Source: Pseudorhodoplanes sp. (GTDB lineage: Bacteria; Pseudomonadota; Alphaproteobacteria; Rhizobiales; Xanthobacteraceae). Taken from it: a DNA stretch of 64,000 nucleotides. Location: positions 1,194,332 through 1,258,331 of the forward strand of contig JAVSMS010000001.1 in NCBI GenBank assembly GCA_032027085.1, written 5' to 3'. This document shows positions 1 through 7,600 of the stretch, in pieces. Positions within the stretch are counted from its first letter, which is position 1; each line of letters starts with the position of its first letter. The notes beneath the pieces were generated by a model that was given only the letters and a program-made list of their open reading frames with translations, had not been told where the DNA came from and made no database searches. Made by a program: the position numbers and the translations under genes.

Positions 1-548
1 ACACCAAACGCGACTTTCCGGTCTCCGACATCCGGCGCTATCTCGAGCCGGGGCCGGTCGTGCTGGTCTCCTCACATCACAACGACAGAGCCAACATCAT
101 GACCATGGGTTGGCACACGGTGATGGAATTCACGCCCTCGCTGGTCGGCTGCATCATCGCCAGCGGCAATCACAGCCATGACATGATCCGCAGGAGCGGC
201 GCCTGCGTGATCAACGTGCCGACCATGGACCTGGCGAAGACGGTCGCGGATATCGGCAATTGTTCCGGCGCGGACACCGACAAATTCACGAGGTTCAGGC
301 TCACGCCGGTGAAGGCGACGCATGTGAAGGCGCCGCTGATTGCGGAATGCCCGGTCAGCCTGGAATGCGAGCTCGCCGATGACAGGCTCGTCGCCCAATA
401 CAACTTCTTCATCTTCGAGGTGGTAAAGGCGCACGCGGCCAGGTCGCCGAAATATCCGCGCACCATCCACTATCAGGGCGGCGGACAATTCATGGTGGCG
501 GGACGCGAGATGAGCCTGCGCAATCGCTTCCGGCCGGAGATGCTGTGA
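1..548 (+). CDS. Flavin reductase-like protein (5' end missing)
   Basis: The reading frame is open from the first bases of the window (codons from base 3) to a TGA at 546-548, so the true start lies upstream. The visible 181 or so residues match the FMN-binding flavin reductase/flavoredoxin family: an opening FPVSDIRRYLEPGPVVLVSS strand, then NIMTMGWHTVMEF, where the family holds FMN, and a conserved CVINVP strand. Such proteins bind FMN and either reduce free flavin or act as small flavin-dependent reductases; the substrate cannot be read from the sequence. A GTG at 60 is an internal valine, not the start. The next gene is 180 bp away in the same direction and appears unrelated. Confidence 0.8.
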   Translation, partial: TKRDFPVSDIRRYLEPGPVVLVSSHHNDRANIMTMGWHTVMEFTPSLVGCIIASGNHSHDMIRRSGACVINVPTMDLAKTVADIGNCSGADTDKFTRFRLTPVKATHVKAPLIAECPVSLECELADDRLVAQYNFFIFEVVKAHAARSPKYPRTIHYQGGGQFMVAGREMSLRNRFRPEML

Positions 549-727
549 ACCCCGTGCCATCCCTGTCGCGGCCGTCCGCGTTCTGGTGCGTCGCACCTAT
601 CATGGATCAGCGCGGCATGGCGCATGCACGGGCGCGCAATTTCACGACAGGCGTTGACTAACGTTAAGCCGGGCGTCCGCCGTGCGGTGATATTATTTGC
701 CCGCAACCGATTCGCCGGGACGGCACA

Positions 728-1966
728 ATGGATATTGCAACCCCCGAACGGCAGAAGCGCCCGCTCGTCGATCAGGACGTGCCGTTTTCCTTTGCAGAAC
801 TGTTCTTTTCCAGAACCAATCCCAAAGGCGTCATCCGCTCGGGAAACGGCGTGTTCCAAAGGATCAGCATGTATCCGTGGAACGAACTGATCGGCAAGCC
901 CCACAACATCATCCGCCACCCAGACATGCCGCGCACCGTGTTCTGGCTGCTCTGGGACACGATCAAGAAGGGCGAGCCGATCGGCGCCTATGTGAAGAAC
1001 CGGGCGAAGGATGGCCGCTATTACTGGGTGTTCGCCATCGTCACCCCGATCGAGGATGGCTATTTGTCGGTCCGGCTCAAGCCGAGCGCTCTGTTGTCCG
1101 TCATCGAGGCCGAATACAGGGCGCTCGCCGCCACAATGGCGCAAGACAGGCTTGAGCCCAGGGACGGCGTACCCATCCTGCTGCAGCGGCTGGCGGCACT
1201 TGGCTTTACCGATTACGCGGCCTTCATGGCGACCGCGCTGAGCAAGGAAATGACCGCGCGCGACCGGCAGCTCGGCCGCCCAGGCGATCGCACGCTCGCG
1301 CTGTTCGACAGTCTGGTGGAGCAGGCGACATCGCTGCTCGTTCGGGCGGATGCGATATTCGCAGCCTATACAAAAATCAGGCTCGTGCCGCTCAATCTCA
1401 CCGTCCGCGCCAAGCATCTCGGCGCAGGCGGCGCCACCATCGGCGTGATCTCGAACGACTACAACGCCATTTCCGCCGAGATCAAGGCCAGCATGGATCG
1501 TTTCGTGGCGTCGGCGCGGCAATTGCTGCGGGCCATCAGTGAAGGGCAGTTCCTGATCTGCGTCGCCAAGGTGCAGCAGGAAGTCGCCGAGTATTTTCGC
1601 GCCGAAGACAATGTCGGTGAACTCGATCGTGACCGCGAAATGGCGCTGCTGCTGCAGCAGCAATCCGCCTATCAGGCCAAGGCGGTCGCCGGATTGCGGG
1701 CCATCATGGCGCAGGCGGCAAGCTTCCAGCAGGATTGCGCGGAGATGAAGCGCCTCGCGACCGGCCTGGAAGTGACACGCATCATGGGCAAGATGGAAAG
1801 CTCACGCCTGCTCGCCAAGGATGGGCTGAACGAGCTGATCGACGAGCTCGGCGCCTTTCAGAGCGCGATCGCCGACGGGCTGAAGGACATCGACGCCGCA
1901 AACCGGAGCATCCAGCAGAACGCCCGCAGGATGATCTCGGCAGGATCAGGAGATTTGCAGCCGTAA
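728..1966 (+). CDS. PAS-domain sensor protein, Aer-like, without MCP signalling tip
   Basis: The 412-residue soluble protein starts with an Aer-type PAS domain (about residues 20-125): GVIRSGNGVF, a HPDMPRTVFWLLWDTIKKG stretch and a YYWVFA segment are all typical of redox- or ligand-sensing PAS domains of aerotaxis receptors. The rest is predicted helical and coiled-coil-like. I see no transmembrane segment, HAMP domain or conserved MCP hairpin tip, so it cannot signal to CheA/CheW in the classical way. It may be a cytoplasmic energy-sensing accessory protein. The ATG at 728 directly precedes the PAS domain; no strong ribosome-binding site is seen. It is a single gene with no obvious chemotaxis neighbours. 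Confidence 0.7.
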   Translation: MDIATPERQKRPLVDQDVPFSFAELFFSRTNPKGVIRSGNGVFQRISMYPWNELIGKPHNIIRHPDMPRTVFWLLWDTIKKGEPIGAYVKNRAKDGRYYWVFAIVTPIEDGYLSVRLKPSALLSVIEAEYRALAATMAQDRLEPRDGVPILLQRLAALGFTDYAAFMATALSKEMTARDRQLGRPGDRTLALFDSLVEQATSLLVRADAIFAAYTKIRLVPLNLTVRAKHLGAGGATIGVISNDYNAISAEIKASMDRFVASARQLLRAISEGQFLICVAKVQQEVAEYFRAEDNVGELDRDREMALLLQQQSAYQAKAVAGLRAIMAQAASFQQDCAEMKRLATGLEVTRIMGKMESSRLLAKDGLNELIDELGAFQSAIADGLKDIDAANRSIQQNARRMISAGSGDLQP

Positions 1967-2037
1967 CGCCGCTAGCGTCGGCATGCGTTGCGTCCGCTTG
2001 TCTCCGCGCAAAACACTCTTCGTTGCCGTGCTCATCC

Positions 2038-2676
2038 TCACTTCGCCGCGGCTGTTTTCAGTTCCGCTGCGGCGAGCCGCTTCTCCAGCGTGGCGATGTT
2101 CTCGAACAGGCGCCGCGTGGTCAGTTGCAGAAAGAAGAATCCGAATTTGGGATTCTGGAAATACAGCTGCTTGAGCTGATCGTAGCTGATCTCCAGAATA
2201 TCGCCCTCCTCGACGCAAATGACAGTCTGCGTGCGCGCGCGCGCCGGCGCCATCATTCCCATCTCGCCGATCATCTGGCCGGGGGCAAGGTCGAGCCCGA
2301 GCGCCTCAATGCGGAAGCGGCCGGACAGCAGGAAGGCCATGCTCTCGGCCGGATCATCCTTGCGGTAGAGCACTTCGCCCGGCCTCACCCGACGCCGCCT
2401 GGAAAAGGATTTCAGCCAATCAAGATTGAGGTCGCCGCGCGCGGCTTCGGAGACCTGCCTGACCAGCTCAAGCATCTGATGCAGACGCCAGGCATTGAGC
2501 GGCAGCAACACGACATGCAGGGCGAGCACCGGATAGGCGGCATCCAGATAGCCATAGGCGATGAAGAAGACATTGCTGACGAGCCCCACGATCCGCAGCG
2601 GAATCATGGTTTTCATGGCGAATGTCAGAAATACGAGTAAGGCCGCGCAATAGCCGACCAGTGCCGCGATATCCAT
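2038..2676 (-). CDS. Membrane-anchored cyclic nucleotide-binding domain protein
   Basis: The 212-residue protein has three hydrophobic segments at about residues 3-20, 28-45 and 48-62, then a cyclic nucleotide-binding (Crp-type) domain at about 90-190. The domain has RPGEVLYRKDDPAESMAFLLSG, a short LAPGQMIGEMG segment where cyclic-nucleotide domains carry the phosphate-binding cassette, and a C-terminal helix. There is no helix-turn-helix, so it is not a Crp-type transcription factor. The ATG at 2676 is chosen because an AGGGGG ribosome-binding site lies just upstream. A start 18 codons earlier is possible but adds a non-conserved basic leader. Similar CNB proteins with a small membrane region are common in Rhizobiales; their role is unknown. 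Confidence 0.7.
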   Translation of the reverse strand: MDIAALVGYCAALLVFLTFAMKTMIPLRIVGLVSNVFFIAYGYLDAAYPVLALHVVLLPLNAWRLHQMLELVRQVSEAARGDLNLDWLKSFSRRRRVRPGEVLYRKDDPAESMAFLLSGRFRIEALGLDLAPGQMIGEMGMMAPARARTQTVICVEEGDILEISYDQLKQLYFQNPKFGFFFLQLTTRRLFENIATLEKRLAAAELKTAAAK

Positions 2677-2796
2677 GACATCCCCCTGCCCATGTCTTGC
2701 CGGGATGGTAGAGGGATAGGTGCGCACCAATCAATATGCGGTGCAGTCAGTTGTCCGTTCTCGGCAATCCAGTCCGCCGCAGCAATCGGGATACGT

Positions 2797-3744
2797 TCAC
2801 GCCGCCCGTCGCCGTGAAAGGCCAAGTATGCGCCGCAACTCCTCCTCCCCGCCATAGGGACGGCCATAGTCTTCCGGGTGGCTCACATCATCATCCACCG
2901 TCTCGGGCGCATCGCCTGATACTTGTCCGGATGCAGCAAATCTGGCCTCACGCATCTGCAGGAAGGCCGGAACCTTGCCTTCGTCTGCATCCATTGCGGT
3001 TGCACTGATGTTGCGGTGGACATTTCGCCGCCGGCGCGCGCGAACGATGCTGAAAATCGCCGGGCCCATCGCGCCGCCGATGAGCAATGCGGCGATATAG
3101 GACGCCGGCAATCCGGTCGGCGTGGCGGGAGAGCTGCTCGCCTTGGCGACATCGGCGCTGGCGACATCGGCGCCGCCTGCCGGTGTCTGCCGGGCGCGCG
3201 CGTCGTCCGTGGCCGGCTGCGGCTCGGCCGGCTCTGCGGAATCGCGCATGGCCCATGCGGCGCGCGCGGCCTTCTCGTCCGCCCATTCGGTCAGGCCGTT
3301 GTCCTCATCGCCTGCGATGCCGGCTTCCTTCAGAAGGCCGGTCCAGTCCACCAGATAAGGCACGCTCTCCTGCGGCACGAACACAAATGACGTGACGCCG
3401 GCGGCGTCGCTGCGCGCGACCGGCGCAGGCGTCTCCTGCGGCGGCGCCGGCTGGGCCTCCGGCTCGGCCGTGTTTGCGGCGGCTTGCTCGCGCCGGTCGG
3501 CCTTGAGCGCTGCCGCCTCCTTGTCCTGCGGGCCGAGGAACCAGCATTTGCGCTTGGTTGCGCGATCGGTGCGATACCACCAATGCTGCCCGGCCGGCGC
3601 CGGCGCATTCGGCTTTGCGATGCAGTCATCTTCGGCGCGCGCGGGCGCGCCCGGTAACATGGTGCCAAGGACTGCAAGTGAACCAAGAACTGCAAGTGAA
3701 AGAGCAAACACAGGCAGTGACGTCGATTGAATGTGTTTGCGCAC
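2797..3744 (-). CDS. Exported hypothetical protein with C-terminal membrane segment
   Basis: The 315-residue protein begins at a GTG with a clear AGGGAGG ribosome-binding site. It has an N-terminal signal peptide (hydrophobic core at residues 10-32, likely cleavage after APARA), then a small conserved block around CIAKPNAPAPAGQHWWYRTDRA with two cysteines and several tryptophans, an Ala/Pro/Glu-rich low-complexity middle, one transmembrane segment near residues 212-230 followed by a basic RARRRRN stop-transfer, and a cytoplasmic tail. The layout is like other Bradyrhizobium-type exported proteins of unknown function. I do not recognise an enzymatic motif. It is monocistronic and transcribed away from the repeat-rich stretch. 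Confidence 0.6.
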   Translation of the reverse strand: MRKHIQSTSLPVFALSLAVLGSLAVLGTMLPGAPARAEDDCIAKPNAPAPAGQHWWYRTDRATKRKCWFLGPQDKEAAALKADRREQAAANTAEPEAQPAPPQETPAPVARSDAAGVTSFVFVPQESVPYLVDWTGLLKEAGIAGDEDNGLTEWADEKAARAAWAMRDSAEPAEPQPATDDARARQTPAGGADVASADVAKASSSPATPTGLPASYIAALLIGGAMGPAIFSIVRARRRRNVHRNISATAMDADEGKVPAFLQMREARFAASGQVSGDAPETVDDDVSHPEDYGRPYGGEEELRRILGLSRRRAA

Positions 3745-3749
3745 GCAAC

Positions 3750-4190
3750 CCTCCCTCGCTTTGAGGATTGCAATTCACCTTGTTACTTCGGCTGCAATGC
3801 GTCGTGACTTCGACGATTCATGGGCACCGTGGTGGGCGGTTCGTCGCAGCGGTATTCACGCCCTGCGGCATCGCGTTTTTCGTAGGGTGGGTTAGGCGCA
3901 CGATCTCGGGCTTGCCCGAGATCGGCATCAGATCGTGCGCCGTAACCCACCGGCTGCATATGCCGCGAGTCACGTGGTGGGTTACGCGCCTTCGGCGCTC
4001 ACCCACTCTTCGCGGGTTCGACGATTCATGGGCATGCAATGCGTAGCATTGTAGGGTGGGTTAGGCGCAAAGCGCCGTAACCCACCGGCTGCACATGCCG
4101 CGAGTCATGTGGTGGGTTACGCGCCTTCGGCGCTAACCCACCCTACGCGGCTAACCCACCCTACGCAGCTGAAATGGGTGCCTGACAGCG
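3750..4190. repeat. Cluster of GTGGGTTA-type palindromic repeats
   Basis: This 440-bp stretch has no gene. It is built from copies of a palindrome pairing GTAGGGTGGGTTAGGCGC with GCGCCGTAACCCACC, visible at about 3883, 3980, 4052, 4109 and 4150. Two larger blocks repeat the same order of sub-elements: the palindrome, then GGCTGCATATGCCGCGAGTC or its one-base variant, then a second inverted copy. The phrase TTCGACGATTCATGGGCA at 3809-3826 recurs at 4017-4034, so a unit of about 208 bp seems to have duplicated in tandem. A related pair lies at 7040-7134. These are REP/BIME-like elements typical of alphaproteobacterial intergenic DNA. Confidence 0.75.
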
Positions 4191-4194
4191 CGCC

Positions 4195-4386
4195 TCACGT
4201 GTCGGGCGTCTTTCGCCAGGTATCGCGCAAGGCAGACCAGAACGCCGCCAGCGCGATCACCACCGCGACCAGGACCAGCATGACCACGAGCTGAACCACG
4301 CTGAAATTCGGCGAGTCCTTCGCGACGAACCAGGCGGCGATGACCCCCGCCGGTATCAGCAGGAGCCGCACAAAAAAGCCGAGCAC
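4195..4386 (-). CDS. Small two-segment membrane protein
   Basis: The peptide of 63 residues has two hydrophobic helices (LGFFVRLLLIPAGVIAAWFVA and VVQLVVMLVLVAVVIALAAF) separated by a short KDSPNFS loop, and a charged tail WSALRDTWRKTPDT. The start is placed at GTG 4386 because GGGGAG sits six bases before it. A TTG 33 bases upstream would add 11 unconserved residues. Function unknown. It lies directly against the repeat cluster, whose last copy ends a few bases beyond its stop codon. Confidence 0.55.
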   Translation of the reverse strand: MLGFFVRLLLIPAGVIAAWFVAKDSPNFSVVQLVVMLVLVAVVIALAAFWSALRDTWRKTPDT

Positions 4387-4599
4387 GTAAGGCTCCCCGT
4401 GGTTTCGAACGGAAACCAAACTACCACGCGGATGGGTTCAGCGATAAAACAACGCGAGCGATCTGGTCTTCGATTTTGTCATGGCCGGGCGCGCGCAGCG
4501 CCGCATCATTTGCTTGTCGCCAGACAAGGACAGCAGGCACTTTTGCCGCTGAATTTCGCTGCGTGATACTGCGCATCCCATGACCCGCCGAGAGCCATC

Positions 4600-5106
4600 A
4601 TGCCCGTTTCAATGTACCAGGCGTCCGTCCCCGTTTTCGTGCACGGCCTCAAGGCCCTGTCGCACCTGCTGGACCGGGGCGAGGCGCATGTGCGCGACAC
4701 CGGTGCCGATCCCGCAGCGCTGATCGGCGCCCGCCTCGCGCCTGACATGCTGCCGCTGTCCGGTCAGGTGCAGCGCGCCTGCGACACCGCCAAGCTGTCG
4801 CTCGAACGCCTGAGCGGGCTAGCCGCCCCGCGCATGGAGGACACCGAACAGACCTTCGCGGAGCTGCACGCGCGCATCGACAGCACGCTCGCCTATCTTG
4901 ACGGCTTCACCGAAGCGCAGCTTGCCGGCAGCGAGACCAAGATCATCGAGCTGGACCGGCACGACTACAAGCCGACCTTCGACGGCGCGTCCTATCTGTT
5001 CAGCTTCGGCCTACTGAATTTCTGCTTCCACATCACCACCGCCTACAACATCCTGCGGCATGCGGGCGTGAAGATCGGCAAGCGCGATTACCTCCGGCCA
5101 TTCTGA
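4600..5106 (+). CDS. DUF1993 family protein
   Basis: The 168-residue protein matches the DUF1993 family along its whole length: the N-terminal MYQASVPVFVHGLKALSHLLDRG helix, MLPLSGQVQRACDTAK, the ETKIIELDR segment, and a C-terminal FHITTAYNILRHAGVKIGKRDYL. Members are about this size and are helical, DinB-like proteins without an established reaction; the conserved His residues suggest a possible metal site, which is inference. It is monocistronic, with a repeat element immediately after its stop codon. Confidence 0.85.
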   Translation: MPVSMYQASVPVFVHGLKALSHLLDRGEAHVRDTGADPAALIGARLAPDMLPLSGQVQRACDTAKLSLERLSGLAAPRMEDTEQTFAELHARIDSTLAYLDGFTEAQLAGSETKIIELDRHDYKPTFDGASYLFSFGLLNFCFHITTAYNILRHAGVKIGKRDYLRPF

Positions 5107-5127
5107 GGCGCGGGCAACGCGCGGCCT

Positions 5128-5251
5128 GTAGCCCGCATGGAGCGAAGCGGAATGCAGGACAGCCAAGCCGCACGCAACGCCGCTCCGGATTTCGCGGAAC
5201 CTGTCATCGAGCCGCGCTTTGCGCGGACCCGTTGGCTCCATCCGGGCTACG
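5128..5251. repeat. 124-bp intergenic element with inverted ends (copy 1)
   Basis: The element begins GTAGCCCGCATGGAGC and ends with GCTCCATCCGGGCTAC, its imperfect inverted complement. The interior carries an AACGCCGCTCCGGATTTCGC block followed by a small GCGCGCTTTGCGCGG-type hairpin. Three relatives occur at about 6095, 6893 and 8231. The last five bases overlap the far end of the frameshifted toxin reading frame, so the element abuts that gene. I see no coding capacity, so it is a REP-like non-autonomous repeat. Confidence 0.7.
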
Positions 5252-5536
5252 CTTGCTCCTCCCACGGCCAGATCCGCGCTGCATGACGCACATGCAGGAT
5301 GACAACCTCGTCTTCGCTCACCGCGTAGAAGATTAGGAACGATACCGTACCAGCGATGCAACGCGCACGCCGGGCTCGTCGGATTCATGGCCGAAGAAAG
5401 GATACTCGGCCAGCAACGCCGCAATTTCCTTCACGCGCGCGGCAACAGCCTTTGCCGCAGCAGGGTTGCGGTCGAACAAGTAGCTGAAAACGTCTGCAAG
5501 CTCGCGGAGCGCGGTGTCGGTATAGCGGACCTTCAT
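5247..5536 (-). pseudogene. ParE/RelE-family toxin, disrupted by a one-base frameshift
   Basis: The first 65 residues or so are a normal RelE/ParE toxin N-terminus (VRYTDTALRELADVFSYLFDRNPAAAKAV...FFGHESDEPGVRVASLVRY). The frame then stops at TAA near 5340. Inserting one base near 5346 restores PFLIFYAVSEDEVVILHVRH and AARIWPWEEQA with a stop at 5247-5249. This is the classic ParE C-terminus with its FLIFY strand and final HxxR-type region. The gene therefore lost one base (expected CGG TAT CCG TTC, found CGG TAT CGT TCC). The toxin should be inactive unless the shift is a sequencing error. It overlaps the antitoxin gene by four bases (ATGA), the normal operon layout. Confidence 0.8.
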
Positions 5537-5763
5537 GCGCCGTAGCGACTGAACAAAGCCGTCACGGCGTCATCGCTGGCGAGCCTGCCCGCGCGCAAAT
5601 CCGCCAGCCCGCGCCGCACGGCGGCACGCTCATCGTCGCTCAGCTTGTAAACGCCAGCATGCTTGCGCTCGATGTCGGCGACCGATTTCACAAACTCATC
5701 CTGTGCCTCGTCCGGCCAGGAGGCGATGCGTTCAAGCAGAATTTCAATGCTGTGCTTGGTCAT
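5533..5763 (-). CDS. Antitoxin of a ParE/RelE-type module
   Basis: The 76-residue protein is small and acidic in its first half. Its C-terminal DDERAAVRRGLADLRAGRLASDDAVTALFSRYG matches the short toxin-binding tails of antitoxins paired with ParE-type toxins. It lies directly upstream of the toxin frame with an ATGA overlap, so the two are translationally coupled. No obvious ribosome-binding site precedes the ATG at 5763. The antitoxin appears intact while its toxin is frameshifted, as in a decaying addiction module. The family is assigned from size, context and tail motif, not from a named DNA-binding fold. Confidence 0.7.
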   Translation of the reverse strand: MTKHSIEILLERIASWPDEAQDEFVKSVADIERKHAGVYKLSDDERAAVRRGLADLRAGRLASDDAVTALFSRYGA

Positions 5764-5838
5764 GACAGCAATGTTATCAAAATCGGAATGCCTCTGCCAC
5801 GGGGGAAAGCGGCAAGCGATACGTCAAAATGCATCGTC

Positions 5839-5888
5839 ATGGCCGGGCGAAAGCGCGAAGCGCGTCATCGCGCTGAAGTCCCGGCCAT
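5839..5888. repeat. ATGGCCGGG...CCCGGCCAT inverted repeat
   Basis: A nine-base arm ATGGCCGGG (5839-5847) faces its exact complement CCCGGCCAT (5880-5888), with a GC-rich loop containing a nested AAGCGCGAAGCGCG hairpin. It is followed by CCACGTCTTTGCAGACGCG, another small hairpin. A relative is at 7912-8000, and both lie directly upstream of a copy of the 52-residue membrane peptide. This is a common intergenic palindrome type in Bradyrhizobium-like genomes. Confidence 0.65.
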
Positions 5889-5930
5889 CCACGTCTTTGC
5901 AGACGCGCGCCCCTCACGCTACGATTTGCA

Positions 5931-6089
5931 ATGAGCAACGAACGCTTTTTGCAGATAGTTTTTGTGATTTTGATTATTGGCTTTGCGTTCGTGCTGATCG
6001 ACCGAGAAAAATGTGAAAATCCCGACGGCAACCCGTGCCGCTTCGGCGGCGGAGGCCGCGGCTCGGTGCCGCTGTCATTCGGAAAATAA
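5931..6089 (+). CDS. 52-residue membrane peptide (copy 1)
   Basis: The peptide MSNERFLQIVFVILIIGFAF... has one hydrophobic helix (about residues 7-24), then a polar part IDREKCENPDGNPCRFGGGG with two cysteines, and a short tail. A paralogue of the same length is at 8065-8223: the first 15 residues are identical, and both share the C-x3/4-PDG-x-PCRFGG motif. The two copies also share the ten or so bases before the start (TACGATTTGC) and a downstream GTAGC-type repeat. Conservation at the protein level, with changes between copies that keep the frame, argues that it is translated. Function unknown; the cysteines are predicted outside the membrane if the N-terminus is inside. Confidence 0.6.
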   Translation: MSNERFLQIVFVILIIGFAFVLIDREKCENPDGNPCRFGGGGRGSVPLSFGK

Positions 6090-6094
6090 AGTCC

Positions 6095-6222
6095 GTAGCC
6101 CGCATGGAGCGCGGAATGCGGGACCAGCAGAATCACACGCAACGCCGCTCCCGGATTTTGCGGAGTTTATCCTCGGGCGCGCTGGAAGCGCGACCCGAGG
6201 GCGCCATCCGGCGACACTCGCG
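6095..6222. repeat. GTAGCCCGCATGGAGC element (copy 2)
   Basis: A relative of the element at 5128: it opens with GTAGCCCGCATGGAGCGCGG, carries the CACGCAACGCCGCTCCCGGA block, and continues into TTTATCCTCGGGCGCGCTGG rather than the GCGCGGACCCGTTGG ending of copies 1 and 3. It therefore belongs to a second subtype, shared with the copy at 8231. No gene lies inside. Confidence 0.6.
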
Positions 6223-6241
6223 TGAAGAATGAAGCGGCCTT

Positions 6242-6310
6242 ACCCTCCCCCTTGTGGGGAGGGTCGCCCGCCGAAGCTTTGGCGAAGGCGGGCGGGGTGG
6301 GGGTCGCTGC
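6242..6310. repeat. CCCTCCCC/GGGGAGGG palindromic repeat
   Basis: ACCCTCCCCCTTGTGGGGAGGGT forms a strong hairpin, followed by CCCGCC...GGCGGGCGGGGTGGGGGTC, another pairing segment. A degenerate relative with the CCGCCAAAGCGAAGTGACGGCGGGCGGG part occurs at about 13420-13470. This palindrome family is widespread between genes in GC-rich alphaproteobacteria. Confidence 0.6.
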
Positions 6311-6351
6311 GTAGCGCACCGCGCGACCTTTTCGCAGCCCGCGTCAATTCT

Positions 6352-6693
6352 CTAACTCTTCTTGCGCTTGCTGCGTTTGCGCAGCCGCTTCGCATTGGCC
6401 CTGACGGTCTTCAGCGCGGGCCTGGACGCGGCGGCGCCGAGTTCCGCAGCGACATGGGCCGCGCGGCCGGGCGAGACCTTGCCGAGCGCGGCATCGCGCG
6501 ACAGCCGCAAGGCGGCCTTCTGCATTTCGAAGGCGCCGCTCGATGCGGCCGCAATCTTCTCGCTGATCATGCGCGCCTTCTCGGCGTCGCCTTGCGGCGA
6601 CGACAGGCGATGCCACAGCACCGCGGTGGCGTGCATATTCGCGACGAAAAGATCGCCGGCGAAAATCCAGGGATTGAAATGCCGCCGCCCCAT
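6352..6693 (-). CDS. Small helical protein, phasin-like in character
   Basis: The 113-residue protein starts at an ATG with GGAGG seven bases upstream. It opens with FNPWIFAGDLFVANMHATAVLWHRL, then a long Ala-rich amphipathic helix region (EKIAAASSGAFEMQKAALRLSRDAA) and a very basic end (RANAKRLRKRSKRKKS). The FEMQKAALRL stretch and the Ala/Lys-rich composition resemble phasin-like granule proteins, but the resemblance is too weak to name it. It could also be a small nucleic-acid-binding protein because of the basic tail. No operon partners. Confidence 0.5.
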   Translation of the reverse strand: MGRRHFNPWIFAGDLFVANMHATAVLWHRLSSPQGDAEKARMISEKIAAASSGAFEMQKAALRLSRDAALGKVSPGRAAHVAAELGAAASRPALKTVRANAKRLRKRSKRKKS

Positions 6694-6892
6694 CGCACCA
6701 CCTCCGCAGCACAGGCGCCCGCGCAGACTGGGCCGGGATGTTGCCGAATGTGGGGCAGAGCAGAGCGAAGCAGCATTCCCCCGTCAGGGCCGGGCCGGCG
6801 CGCAGCGCCGTGACCCAGCCATCCATCTTTTCGAGAAATGATGGATGCGCGGGTCAAGCGCGCGCATGACACTTCAAGTTAAACGCAGGTCT

Positions 6893-7015
6893 GTAGCCCG
6901 CATGGAGCGAAGCGTAATGCGGATCGGCAAAGCCACACGCTTCGCCGCTCCGGATTTCGCGAAGCCTGTCATCGGGCCGCGCTTCGCGCGGACCCGTTGG
7001 CTCCATCCGCGCTAC
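6893..7015. repeat. GTAGCCCGCATGGAGC element (copy 3)
   Basis: This copy is close to copy 1 along its whole length: GTAGCCCGCATGGAGCGAAG at the left, TTCGCCGCTCCGGATTTCGC in the middle, GGACCCGTTGGCTCCATCCG at the right, closing with GCGCTAC. The ends are inverted repeats. It lies in a gene-free gap between 6694 and 7171. Confidence 0.7.
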
Positions 7016-7039
7016 GCTTTGCTGGCGGTCGCGTAACTT

Positions 7040-7134
7040 GTAGGGTTAGGCGCGAAGCGCCGTAACCCACCATTTGGGACCGGCTTCAAAGTCGCTCGGT
7101 GGGTTACGCGCCTTTGGCGCTAACCCACCCTGCG
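7040..7134. repeat. GTGGGTTA-type palindrome pair
   Basis: Two inverted copies of the GTAGGGTTAGGCGC / GCGCCGTAACCCACC element flank a short ATTTGGGACCGGCTTCAAAG spacer. This is the same family as the cluster at 3750-4190. With the element at 6893 it fills the gap before the next gene. Confidence 0.65.
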
Positions 7135-7171
7135 CTTGCTGGCAGAACCCATCCTGCTGCTGCCGGCCAAA

Positions 7172-7600
7172 TCACGGCACGAGGTCCATGACGACGCGCC
7201 CGCTCTCGAATTCGACCGGCAGCGAGACATGCTCGTGCGTGATCAGCCAGCCATGATCCGAGCGGCGGCAGCCGTTGCTTGTGCGCACCCAGTATCCAAC
7301 CTCGCGCCCGTTCGTCCGGGTTCCGCTGGCCCGCAGAAGCATGTGCGCGGCCGCGACATCCCCGCTCGCCAGAATATCCAGGTCGCGGGTTTCCATGCCG
7401 ATGGCGCTCGTCCAGCCTTCGAACCAGTGCAGGAACCTGTCCCGAAGCGCGGCAGATCCGGCATAGCGCAGAGGAGGCACGACGTCGAAATAGACAATGT
7501 CGGGAGAATAGAGCGCCATGAGCCGGTCGATATCCTTGGTCCGAATGGCCTCGGACCGACTGTCGAACAGCGCTCTCACCTCGGACTGGGTCGAAGCCAT
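7172..7600 (-). CDS. SnoaL-like / NTF2-fold protein
   Basis: The 142-residue protein has the NTF2-like fold pattern seen in SnoaL and ketosteroid-isomerase-like proteins: an N-terminal EVRALFDSRSEAIRTKDIDRLMALYSPDIVYFDVVPPL, then AALRDRFLHWFEGW, and strand pairs ending LITHEHVSLPVEFESGRVVMDLVP. The start at ATG 7600 is supported by GGAGG five bases upstream; the open frame continues 53 codons further without a conserved sequence. Members act as isomerases, cyclases or simple binding proteins; no substrate is evident. Confidence 0.75.
   Translation of the reverse strand: MASTQSEVRALFDSRSEAIRTKDIDRLMALYSPDIVYFDVVPPLRYAGSAALRDRFLHWFEGWTSAIGMETRDLDILASGDVAAAHMLLRASGTRTNGREVGYWVRTSNGCRRSDHGWLITHEHVSLPVEFESGRVVMDLVP

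Noticed and set aside
473-1663. Long open frame on the minus strand (396 codons)
   Set aside because: It lies antisense to the PAS-domain gene, has no recognisable family features and is the kind of antisense opening expected from GC-rich third codon positions.
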